36,417 nt of DNA from JBFKOL01 sp041628815 (GTDB lineage: Bacteria; Bacteroidota; Bacteroidia; Chitinophagales; Saprospiraceae). Positions 1 through 7,269 of the stretch are shown here, piece by piece. Where the stretch lies: the NCBI GenBank assembly GCA_041628815.1, contig JBFKOL010000009.1, forward strand, positions 1-36,417. The letters are read 5' to 3'. The notes under the pieces are model-generated. The model saw only the letters and a list, made by a program, of their open reading frames with translations, searched no databases and had not been told where the DNA came from. The position numbers were made by a program, and so were the translations under genes. Every line of letters begins with the position of its first letter. Within the stretch, counting starts at the first letter, position 1.

Positions 1-1
1 A

Positions 2-628
2 CCCAATCCAGGAGCAAGGTTTGGGGAGACTGAGTTTTGGGATTATTGTATCGTGGAAGGAAAAAAGCTTGGTGATACCAGATGGTTGCCATTTCTCGAC
101 GGATATGACAGCAGTGACAACAGCACCTGGCTTACCCTCTACAACAACGGCATTCCTCCGGGCTCCAACAATTCTCAGCGCAACGGAAACAGCACCATGT
201 TTATGGAAAAAAGGATAGACCTTCTTGCGAACGGCAATTTTACGTCCGGAGATACGGTCTTCGTACGGTTCAGACTCTTTTCAGATCCTTTCGCCGTTGG
301 ATGGGGATGGGCCATTGACAATCTCAACATACAAGACCGGACCGTAGCCGTCGAAGATTTCGTGCTCGAGAACAACTTCAACTTAGTTCCCAATCCGGTC
401 GACAATGATGAAGTAACCGTAGCCCTCGACCTTGAAAACAGTACCGAAAAATTAACCATTACTGTTTTTGATCTTTATGGAAGAAGGATCTACCAACGGG
501 CCATCACCGATCGCTCGCGTATCGTTCGACACCGGATCGATCTTTCGAATCTCCCCCCCGGTATGTACCTTGTGCAGGCAGCTTTTAATGACCGGGATGT
601 CATCGTTAAAAAACTGATAAAAAATTAA
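2..628 (+). CDS. C-terminal part of a secreted protein with a T9SS type A sorting domain (5' partial)
   Basis: The reading frame is open from base 2 and the true start lies outside the window. About 209 residues are visible. The first ~115 are a beta-rich extracellular segment with motifs such as FWDYCIVEGKK and GWGWAIDNLNI, typical of the end of a jelly-roll/MAM-like or peptidase-associated domain. From about base 380 follows a classic Por secretion C-terminal domain: LVPNPVDN, then TITVFDLYGRRIY, LSNLPPGMYLV and a short basic end, KKLIKN. In Bacteroidota this domain directs the protein through the outer membrane by the type IX system and is usually cleaved off. A GTG at 53 is in frame but is probably internal. 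The catalytic or binding part is upstream and unseen, so no function is assigned. Confidence 0.85.
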   Translation, partial: PNPGARFGETEFWDYCIVEGKKLGDTRWLPFLDGYDSSDNSTWLTLYNNGIPPGSNNSQRNGNSTMFMEKRIDLLANGNFTSGDTVFVRFRLFSDPFAVGWGWAIDNLNIQDRTVAVEDFVLENNFNLVPNPVDNDEVTVALDLENSTEKLTITVFDLYGRRIYQRAITDRSRIVRHRIDLSNLPPGMYLVQAAFNDRDVIVKKLIKN

Positions 629-640
629 GCCTGACCTGTG

Positions 641-1531
641 ATGTCCGAAATCGGCGGACCCCATCTGCGAACCGGATCCATTCTGCTCCTCATCCTGTTG
701 ATGATGGTAACAGGGGCTGCCTTCAACACCTTGACATTCTGGTGGTGGGATTATACGGGGCACTCACCGGAATACCTGATGAGCTCCTCAGATCTCAGCA
801 GCGACGAGCGCAGAACATTCCGGATAGGGCTCATGATCAACCACGTTGGCATGTTTCTTATTCCCGGTTTAGCTTTTTCTGCTCTCTTTCTAAGGCGTCG
901 AACTGCCTCTTTTCTCATGTTGAATCGCCCTTTGCCGGCGCAAACAACTTTTTTCTGGCTGTTGGTGATTGTATTCAGCTACCCCATTGTGGGTTACCTG
1001 ACCCAGTTGAACGAATATCTTCCCCTGCCGGAATGGGCCAAGTCTGCACAAAATGAAGCATTTGGTGTATTGGGCAATGTCCTTAGAATGGACAACTTTT
1101 CTGAGTTTCTCACCGCGCTGTTTCTCGTAGGCGTCTTGCCTGCTTTGGGTGAAGAACTCATCTTCAGAGGACTGATTCAACAGCGTCTGATTGATTCCTT
1201 GTCCAACGATCACCTGGCCATTTTTATCGCTTCACTCGTTTTTGGTCTTTTCCATTTCCAACTCGAAAGATTTATTCCCCTTACATTTCTCGGCGTACTC
1301 CTTGGATATGCATATTACTACACGAAATCGTTCTGGACGCCGGTGATACTTCACCTGTTTATCAATGGTAGTCAGGTGACAGCCCTCTATTATTCATCCG
1401 AGTTCAGTATTGAAGAGATTCAGAACAGCCCGGATCTTCCATTGCCATTGGTCATGGGATCAGTCATTCTTACAAGCTTCTTTTTTTATATTGCGCGGCG
1501 GTCCCAAAGCGAAGACCGCGGAATGATATAA
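641..1531 (+). CDS. CPBP family intramembrane glutamic endopeptidase (CAAX protease-like)
   Basis: This is a polytopic membrane protein of 296 residues with about seven hydrophobic segments. It carries all three motifs of the CPBP/ABI (Rce1-like) family: EExxxR (E171, E172, R176), FxxxH (F201-H205) and HxxxN (H238-N242). These residues form the intramembrane glutamyl protease site. Substrates of bacterial members are mostly unknown; some process prenylated or bacteriocin-like peptides. The ATG at 641 is chosen; a GTG at 638 is directly upstream in frame. The gene begins about 10 bases after the T9SS cargo gene and ends 12 bases before cdsA, so it may be co-transcribed with the lipid genes. 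Family assignment is firm; the substrate is unknown. Confidence 0.9.
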   Translation: MSEIGGPHLRTGSILLLILLMMVTGAAFNTLTFWWWDYTGHSPEYLMSSSDLSSDERRTFRIGLMINHVGMFLIPGLAFSALFLRRRTASFLMLNRPLPAQTTFFWLLVIVFSYPIVGYLTQLNEYLPLPEWAKSAQNEAFGVLGNVLRMDNFSEFLTALFLVGVLPALGEELIFRGLIQQRLIDSLSNDHLAIFIASLVFGLFHFQLERFIPLTFLGVLLGYAYYYTKSFWTPVILHLFINGSQVTALYYSSEFSIEEIQNSPDLPLPLVMGSVILTSFFFYIARRSQSEDRGMI

Positions 1532-1543
1532 TGGCATCTTTGA

Positions 1544-2353
1544 ATGAATGAAGATCTGAAAAAACGAATTCCAACAGCTATTCTATATGTCCTGGCAATT
1601 GCCGTGTGCACCCTGGGTGGAACTTTAAGCTCCATTTTCCTTATCGTTTCATTCTGGTTTTTATGTCAATTCGAGTTTGTGATGCATTCCAAGGGAAAAA
1701 ATTGGCGTCACCAGGTGATCCCTGGAATCATGTCCATATTGTTCCTTGTGGTCGTCCTGACGGAAATGCTGAATGAAAATTGGTGGCCCTGGATTATTCT
1801 GGCGGTTTTGTTATTTCAACTGATCAATTTATTCCACCTTTTATCCCGGGCCAACAGCCTATTGAGGAAATTACCCTTTCTATTTAGCCTTACGTGGTAC
1901 CTGGTGCTACCCTTTCTCATTGTGGTCCAGATGCTGCAGGCCGACTTTCAAGCGCAATATATGTTGCTGGGATTATTTGTCTTGATATGGCTGAACGACG
2001 CCGGAGCGTATTTTGCAGGCAAGGCCTTTGGGAAAAACAAACTGTTGCCCGAGGTATCGCCAAGCAAGACCTGGGAAGGATTTTTTGGAGGAGGCATTCT
2101 GACCGTCCTTGGGGCGATCGCTTTACATTTCGCATCCGGACTGTATGATTTAGAGGTTTGGTTGTTATTGGCCGTCCCAGTATTCCTGTTTAGTGTGGTC
2201 GGTGACCTGACAGAGTCGGCCTGGAAACGCAACCTGGGGATCAAGGATACGGGTACATACCTGCCAGGACATGGAGGCTTTCTCGACAGGCTGGACAGTT
2301 TTATCTATACGGCCCCGGTATTGGCGATGGCCGTCAAGATTCTGGGATCCTGA
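1544..2353 (+). CDS. cdsA: Phosphatidate cytidylyltransferase (CDP-diglyceride synthase)
   Basis: The product makes CDP-diacylglycerol from phosphatidic acid and CTP, the precursor of all phospholipids, in the inner membrane. The 269 residues contain roughly eight hydrophobic helices. The C-terminal CTP-transferase signature is intact: SxxKR-x4-KD (K228, R229, K234, D235), then PGHGGFLDRLD (241-251) with the metal-binding aspartates. An SPSKTWEGF segment lies about 50 residues before it, as in CdsA proteins. The length is normal. The phosphatidylserine decarboxylase gene follows 63 bases downstream, giving a small phospholipid operon that consumes and produces neighbouring intermediates. Confidence 0.95.
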   Translation: MNEDLKKRIPTAILYVLAIAVCTLGGTLSSIFLIVSFWFLCQFEFVMHSKGKNWRHQVIPGIMSILFLVVVLTEMLNENWWPWIILAVLLFQLINLFHLLSRANSLLRKLPFLFSLTWYLVLPFLIVVQMLQADFQAQYMLLGLFVLIWLNDAGAYFAGKAFGKNKLLPEVSPSKTWEGFFGGGILTVLGAIALHFASGLYDLEVWLLLAVPVFLFSVVGDLTESAWKRNLGIKDTGTYLPGHGGFLDRLDSFIYTAPVLAMAVKILGS

Positions 2354-2416
2354 TCCATACTGCCTGCTTGCAAAGAAGCGATTTATTGTGATATTTGAAG
2401 TCTTAATTTACCTTTC

Positions 2417-3076
2417 ATGCGTATTCATCGTGAAGGATTTCGCCTGCTTGCCATAGTCTTCTTTTTTCTCGCTATGGTCAACCTGACACTTTGGCGACTT
2501 TCGGAATTGGCAGCCCTTAACCAGACGGTATTGATCGCATCAGTCATCGTTTTTCTGCTGGTGCTGCAATTTTTCAGGTATCCCAACAGAAAAATAGCGT
2601 CCGAAAACGAACTGGAGGTCCTTTCTCCTGCTGACGGTAAGGTAGTGCTTATTGAAGACACCTTCGAATCCGAATACTTTGAAGATGAACGGCTGATGAT
2701 TTCCATTTTCATGTCTCCCTTAAATGTCCATAGCAATCACCATCCCTTATCTGGCAGCATTAGCTACAAAAAGTATCATCCCGGCAAATACCTGGTCGCA
2801 TGGCATCCCAAATCATCTACATTAAATGAACGTACTACCGTGGTTTACAAGACAGGAGAAACTGAAATCCTGGTGCGGCAGATTGCAGGAGCCGTTGCAA
2901 GGCGTATTGTAAATTATTGCCGGGAGGGTGAAGAAGTGGAAAGAGGAGGTGAAATGGGGTTTATCAAGTTCGGATCAAGGGTGGATTTATTTCTACCGGT
3001 TGGCACCAAGTACACCGTGCAACTCGGCCAGTCCGTCAAAGCCAAACTGGATGTGATTGCCATTCTTGGTGGATAG
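2417..3076 (+). CDS. psd: Phosphatidylserine decarboxylase proenzyme, short form
   Basis: This enzyme converts phosphatidylserine to phosphatidylethanolamine at the membrane. It is the short (219 residue) pyruvoyl-dependent type common in Bacteroidota. Residues 8-26 and 32-50 are hydrophobic anchors. The conserved H-S-N-H-P segment (NVHSNHHPLSG) is present. Self-cleavage is expected at G186-S187 within KFGSRVDLFLP, where the serine becomes the pyruvoyl group; here the motif is GS rather than the LGST of long enzymes, as is normal for this subfamily. The start is an ATG. It probably shares a transcript with cdsA upstream. Confidence 0.93.
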   Translation: MRIHREGFRLLAIVFFFLAMVNLTLWRLSELAALNQTVLIASVIVFLLVLQFFRYPNRKIASENELEVLSPADGKVVLIEDTFESEYFEDERLMISIFMSPLNVHSNHHPLSGSISYKKYHPGKYLVAWHPKSSTLNERTTVVYKTGETEILVRQIAGAVARRIVNYCREGEEVERGGEMGFIKFGSRVDLFLPVGTKYTVQLGQSVKAKLDVIAILGG

Positions 3077-3189
3077 TTGAAGGTTGTAAAGTTATGAGGT
3101 TGAGAAAGATCGGTCCGATCACCCAGTCGGGAAGTGACGAGGTTGCCTAATTCACCAAATCGCCAAATCATCCCGTACCCAGCAACCAT
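3077..3189. repeat. Convergent spacer with degenerate purine-rich repeat and a short palindrome
   Basis: This spacer lies between the ends of psd and hemH. It begins with degenerate units of the kind gaGGTTGnnaAGTT (3077-3105). These are followed by the 13-base palindrome GATCGG-T-CCGATC (3108-3120) and the pair CACCAAATCGCC/AAATCA. Low-complexity GGTTG-rich spacers of this type recur between convergent genes in Bacteroidota. The palindrome is not followed by a clear T tract, so it is not called as a terminator. Confidence 0.3.
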
Positions 3190-4212
3190 CTACTTCACCA
3201 TCCCGGCAATGGCTCGGATCCATTGCTGGTCGTCATTGAGACTTTCGACCAGATCGAGCCTTTCACCCCCGTCTTCCATGAACTCCTCTTTGTATTCGTA
3301 ACCTATCTCAATGGTCGTCTCAAGACAATCAGCTACAAAAGCCGGTGAAAAAACCAAGAGGTTTTTATGACCTTTTTCAAGGTTGGCCGTGATGACTTCA
3401 CTCGTATATGGTTGCGTCCATTTTTCGGGACCCAATCTCGACTGAAAACAAACAGTGTAATCTTCATCTTTAAAATTTAGAGACTGAGCTATCGCCCTGG
3501 CAGTGGCGTGGCACTGAGCCGAGTAACAGAACTGGTTGGCCACATGAATGCCATTACAGCAGTCCGACCTATTGAGACAGTGATTGCTCCTGTCCGCACG
3601 CCGTAGATGACGTTGGGGAATTCCGTGGAAACTGAAAAGGAAATGATCGTAAAGCTCCAAATTGTACTTTTGCGCCTTTTTGACGAAGACATCGATTACT
3701 CCTGGATGGTCAAAATAGGAATTGATCAAGCGCATACTAGGAATGGACTCTTGTTTTCGCAATATTCTCATTACCTCGTCATGGACTGATCCCGTAGTGG
3801 CTGATGCGTACTGGGGAAACATGGGGAACACCGTGATCGATGAAACTCCCATATCCAACAGTTCGTTAATGGCAGACTCGATCGACGGAGACTGATATCG
3901 CATAGCCAGTCGTACCTCGTACCTCGGTCCGAGGATATTTTGTACACCTTCAGCAACCTTGAACCCGAAATACTTCAGTGGTGAACCGTTTTCGGTCCAA
4001 AGTTTCCGATACAGCTTACTAGAACTGCCCGATCGGAACGGGGCGATGATGCCCCTGACCAAAAAGTTTCTGGCAAGCCAGGGGTAGTCAATGACCCGAT
4101 GATCCAGTAAAAACTGCTTTAGGTACCGGTATACAGCTGCCCTGCCCGGATCATCAGGGGTCCCCAGATTGACCAGTAATACACCTTTTTTTACTCCAGT
4201 CATGTCATTCAT
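3190..4212 (-). CDS. hemH: Ferrochelatase with internal four/five-cysteine segment
   Basis: The enzyme inserts ferrous iron into protoporphyrin IX, the last step of haem synthesis. The 340 residues show the chelatase hallmarks: VNLGTPDDP near the N terminus, the active-site histidine in SFHGIP (H196), RLGPEKWTQPYT, and the acidic partner in FVADCLETTIEI (E298, E302). A cluster C212, C218, C219, C229, C234 sits in one 23-residue internal stretch. Ferrochelatases with a [2Fe-2S] cluster held by an internal segment of about 20 residues are known, for example in Myxococcus xanthus, so this one probably carries such a cluster. The start ATG at 4212 gives MNDMTG; the ATG at 4203 is an alternative. 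Confidence 0.95.
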   Translation of the reverse strand: MNDMTGVKKGVLLVNLGTPDDPGRAAVYRYLKQFLLDHRVIDYPWLARNFLVRGIIAPFRSGSSSKLYRKLWTENGSPLKYFGFKVAEGVQNILGPRYEVRLAMRYQSPSIESAINELLDMGVSSITVFPMFPQYASATTGSVHDEVMRILRKQESIPSMRLINSYFDHPGVIDVFVKKAQKYNLELYDHFLFSFHGIPQRHLRRADRSNHCLNRSDCCNGIHVANQFCYSAQCHATARAIAQSLNFKDEDYTVCFQSRLGPEKWTQPYTSEVITANLEKGHKNLLVFSPAFVADCLETTIEIGYEYKEEFMEDGGERLDLVESLNDDQQWIRAIAGMVK

Positions 4213-4298
4213 TAACAGGAACTCCCTAAGAGTGTTTCAATTTTTGCGAAAATATACATGTGTCTAAAGTTGTGCCTTTTGAATTTCATTTTTTCACT

Positions 4299-4331
4299 TT
4301 GACCAAAAGGTTTACAATAATCCTATTTTTG
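4299..4331 (+). promoter_or_regulatory. Predicted Bacteroidota-type promoter of the surE operon
   Basis: TTG at 4299-4301 is followed by 22 bases and then TATTTTTG at 4324-4331. This matches the Bacteroidota consensus TTG-N19-23-TAnnTTTG. The predicted transcription start falls within about 10 bases of the surE ATG at 4346, so the leader would be very short. Confidence 0.6.
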
Positions 4332-4345
4332 ACCTTTTTCAATCC

Positions 4346-5116
4346 ATGCAAAAGCCCCTGATATTAGTTACCAACGACGATGGCATGTTCGCGCCAGGTA
4401 TCAAAGCCCTGGTGGAAGTAGCTTCGCAATTTGGTGAAGTAGTTGTGGTTGCACCCAACTCCCCCCAATCCGGTCAAGGCCATGCCATTACCATTACCGA
4501 ACCCATCAGGCTGCACAAGGTAGATGTATTCGATAAAATTCTGGCCTACGAATGCTCCGGCACACCCGTCGATTGCGTCAAACTGGCTAAACAAGTGGTC
4601 CTAAAGGAGCGAAACATTGATCTGTGTGTATCCGGAATCAATCACGGCTCGAATGCATCCATCAATATTTTGTATTCCGGAACCATGTCAGCGGCCATGG
4701 AGGCAAGTCTCGAAGGGATCAATTCCATCGGTTTTTCGCTTCTTGATTACTCGTTTGATGCCGATTTCAGCGGTGCCAAGAAATTTGCAGCCAAAATCAT
4801 CAGATATGCCCTGGATGATGGATTCGGAGATTGCAACCTCATCAATGTGAATATTCCCGCACTGCCACTTGCGCAACTAAAGGGAATGCGCGTCTGTAAG
4901 CAGGCCGATGGACGCTGGACAGAAGAATTCGTCGAATCCGAAGATCCCAGGGGAGAAAAGTATTATTGGCTGACAGGTTCATTCTCAGTCGGAAGCGAAG
5001 ATCCGGAAACCGACATCTGGGCATTGCAAAATGGATATGTTTCCATCGTGCCCTCTGGACACGACCTTACACATTATGAAGCCATAATCCGGCTTAAAGA
5101 AATGGAGTCGCTGTGA
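4346..5116 (+). CDS. surE: 5'/3'-nucleotidase SurE
   Basis: This is a metal-dependent survival nucleotidase that dephosphorylates nucleoside 5'- and 3'-monophosphates in the cytoplasm. The 256 residues show the family's metal-binding motif TNDDG (D11, D12), a serine in PQSGQGHAITI, SGINHGSN with its conserved asparagine, and YSGTMSAAMEA. The length is normal. The stop codon overlaps the GTG start of the next gene (GTGA), which suggests translational coupling. A good promoter lies directly upstream (4299-4331). Confidence 0.95.
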   Translation: MQKPLILVTNDDGMFAPGIKALVEVASQFGEVVVVAPNSPQSGQGHAITITEPIRLHKVDVFDKILAYECSGTPVDCVKLAKQVVLKERNIDLCVSGINHGSNASINILYSGTMSAAMEASLEGINSIGFSLLDYSFDADFSGAKKFAAKIIRYALDDGFGDCNLINVNIPALPLAQLKGMRVCKQADGRWTEEFVESEDPRGEKYYWLTGSFSVGSEDPETDIWALQNGYVSIVPSGHDLTHYEAIIRLKEMESL

Positions 5117-5430
5117 CTGGCTTGAGAAAATACCTCGAACGGGATCATTTCCTTTTTGGCCTAATGTGGGGAATTGTATCACCAGCTTTTGTATTTGCGC
5201 TAATGGTAGTCATTTCAGATACCATTGGAAAGTGGTCAGGACACACGGCTGATCTCGCCGGTGTCAAGATCAGGACCCTATTTCTTGTAGCCGTGTGTTC
5301 CAATTTGTTTTGGATTCGGTACTACAACCGGTCCTTTCACTCACACACATTGAAGGGAGTGGTCACGTCCACCATGATTTTAAGTCTATTATGGTTTTGG
5401 AAGTACTACGCTGAGCTTCATACCGGATAG
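5113..5430 (+). CDS. Small membrane protein of unknown function between surE and lpxB
   Basis: The 105 residues hold three hydrophobic segments (about 14-36, 52-68 and 80-98), separated by short charged loops with an RYYNRSFHSH stretch. No catalytic motif is visible and I do not recognise a named family. The GTG start overlaps the surE stop by four bases (GTGA), and lpxB begins nine bases after its stop. It therefore sits inside the surE-lpxB operon. A role near the inner membrane linked to the neighbouring lipid A step is possible but unproven. Confidence 0.75.
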   Translation: MTGLRKYLERDHFLFGLMWGIVSPAFVFALMVVISDTIGKWSGHTADLAGVKIRTLFLVAVCSNLFWIRYYNRSFHSHTLKGVVTSTMILSLLWFWKYYAELHTG

Positions 5431-5439
5431 TCTGCTGCT

Positions 5440-6534
5440 ATGCGAATTTTTATCATCAGCGGAGAAGCTTCGGGCGATCATTTGGGGTCCATACTTGCTG
5501 ACGCCCTGTATCTCAAAGATCCATCAATAGAATTGGCGGGATGGGGAGGTCCGTCCATGAGGCAATCCGGTGTCCAGATATACCACGATATAGGTGATCA
5601 CGGAATTATGGGCTATTGGGAAGTGTTGCGTCATGTAGTATCCATCAAGGGCGGGCTTGAAAAATGCCGCACTCATATAGCAGCATTTGATCCCGATAAA
5701 GTCGTGCTCATTGACTATGGCGGTTTCAATACTCAGATGGCGAAGTGGTGTAAAAATGAAGGTTTCCCCGTGGTGTATTTTAACCCACCCAAGTATTGGG
5801 CCTCCAGGCCATGGCGTCTAAAAAATATTCAAAAGCTTATAGACCGGTTTATCGTCACACTTCCCTTTGAAAAGTCATATTATGAAAATTGCGGCATTCA
5901 ACACGTGAGTTATTTTGGCCATCCTCTCCTCGAAAAAATTCCGGAAAAAACCACCGGTAAGCCTGGGAAAGATGAAAAAGGCAAACCCATAGTTGCGTTA
6001 TTACCCGGGAGCAGAAAACCTGAAATTATCCGCATCCTGCCTACCATGGCCCTAATCGCCGGAAAGTTGAAAAATTATCGCTTTATCGCAAGTTGTGCTC
6101 CCGGTATTGATTACAATTGGTTCAATTCGATTTTGACCGGGCACGACGATCAACTGGATATTACCACAGATACGTACGGACTACTGAGTCAGGCTTCATA
6201 CGCCGTTATAGCTTCCGGTACTGCATCCTTGGAGGCCGCCTTATTCCAAGTTCCTCATGTTGTCGTGTATCGGTTGAACTGGCTCAATTATCTGCTTGCA
6301 AGGTTGCTTATCAAGGTGAAGTATATATCTCTCGTAAATCTGATTCTTGACAAAAAAGTTGTAACCGAACTGATTCAGCGCGAAATGACTACCAGCAACC
6401 TTTTAGCATCACTGGAAAGCTTGCAAGATCCAAAAATAGAAAAACAAATGTTGGCAGATTTTATGCTAATGCGTCAATTACTTGGCAAAAAAAACATCAT
6501 GCAAAATATTTCGGATGCAATAATCAAATTATAA
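5440..6534 (+). CDS. lpxB: Lipid-A-disaccharide synthase
   Basis: The product is a GT-B fold glycosyltransferase (GT19) that condenses UDP-2,3-diacylglucosamine with lipid X to form the lipid A disaccharide on the inner face of the inner membrane. The N-terminal IISGEASGDHLGS signature is present at residues 5-17. The middle part has YFNPPKYWASRP and YFGHPLLEKIP, and the nucleotide-sugar domain has LLPGSRKPEI and IASGTASLEAALF. The 364 residues are a normal length. It shows that the organism makes an LPS-containing outer membrane. It is the third gene of the surE operon. Confidence 0.95.
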   Translation: MRIFIISGEASGDHLGSILADALYLKDPSIELAGWGGPSMRQSGVQIYHDIGDHGIMGYWEVLRHVVSIKGGLEKCRTHIAAFDPDKVVLIDYGGFNTQMAKWCKNEGFPVVYFNPPKYWASRPWRLKNIQKLIDRFIVTLPFEKSYYENCGIQHVSYFGHPLLEKIPEKTTGKPGKDEKGKPIVALLPGSRKPEIIRILPTMALIAGKLKNYRFIASCAPGIDYNWFNSILTGHDDQLDITTDTYGLLSQASYAVIASGTASLEAALFQVPHVVVYRLNWLNYLLARLLIKVKYISLVNLILDKKVVTELIQREMTTSNLLASLESLQDPKIEKQMLADFMLMRQLLGKKNIMQNISDAIIKL

Positions 6535-6560
6535 TAGCAGTTAATGTAAAAATCACCGTT

Positions 6561-7268
6561 TTGAATATTTATGGTTTCATAGCCACATGGTTATTGCTTG
6601 GTACAGGATCTCTTAAAACGGCTAAGGTCAAGGAAGTGCCCGTGTTCAATCTGAATTTCTATCTCATGGGTCAATCGGAAGTCGACCAATCCATAACCGT
6701 CCGTATCGGTGAAAATGTGGAATATCTGAACCAGGAGTTTGAAGGTTTTATCAAGTTTCGTATCAATGCGTTGTTTATGGACCAGGGTCATGCTTACATC
6801 CCGGATATCCATCAAAAAATACATGTTGATGGTGGATCCATGGTGGAAGATTTGGTAGGAGAAATCGAAAAAAAGGGTGGTATCAATATTTTTTTGTTTG
6901 ACACCTACACAAAAGGTCAAAACCAACCTGCCATGCTGGGATTTACACCGATCCTGAGTATGGGTCATTCCAGCTATGAGTTCAATTCACCACTATTCGA
7001 CCGCATGTTTATCGCGTATCCCGGATTGTTCAGCGGCAGTACCATAGTTCATGAAATGGGTCATTTCCTGGGATTAAGTCATCCTTGGGAAATGAATAAG
7101 TTGGATCGTCAATTAATGGGATTATGCCAATGTTCAGCAGATGATACCAATCACATGACTTATAACCAGGAGGTTGATCATTTTACGGCTGAGCAGTTGG
7201 AGCGCATGCATCTTCACGCCATGTCATTCAGGCAATACCTGATGAGTCACATCGAATTGCAGTACTGA
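6561..7268 (+). CDS. Short M43-like (pappalysin/cytophagalysin) zinc metalloprotease, probably exported
   Basis: The 235 residues contain a metzincin zinc site HEMGHFLGLSH with H164, E165, H168 and H174. About 25 residues later comes a Met-turn, NHMTY with M199, followed by FTAEQLERMHLH as in M43 proteases. The N terminus is hydrophobic (residues 5-18) and could be a signal peptide. No in-frame ATG precedes this segment, so a TTG start at 6561 is chosen; an ATT/ATC start just upstream is also possible. Full-length M43 enzymes usually have a propeptide and C-terminal sorting domain, both lacking here. It follows lpxB by 26 bases and ends one base from the convergent topA stop. The substrate is unknown. 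Confidence 0.75.
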   Translation: MNIYGFIATWLLLGTGSLKTAKVKEVPVFNLNFYLMGQSEVDQSITVRIGENVEYLNQEFEGFIKFRINALFMDQGHAYIPDIHQKIHVDGGSMVEDLVGEIEKKGGINIFLFDTYTKGQNQPAMLGFTPILSMGHSSYEFNSPLFDRMFIAYPGLFSGSTIVHEMGHFLGLSHPWEMNKLDRQLMGLCQCSADDTNHMTYNQEVDHFTAEQLERMHLHAMSFRQYLMSHIELQY

Positions 7269-7269
7269 A

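Noticed and set aside
5113..5430. The small gene between surE and lpxB as a shadow frame
   Set aside because: Rejected as a shadow: it fills the space exactly, overlaps surE by GTGA and encodes a coherent three-helix membrane protein, so it was kept as a gene.
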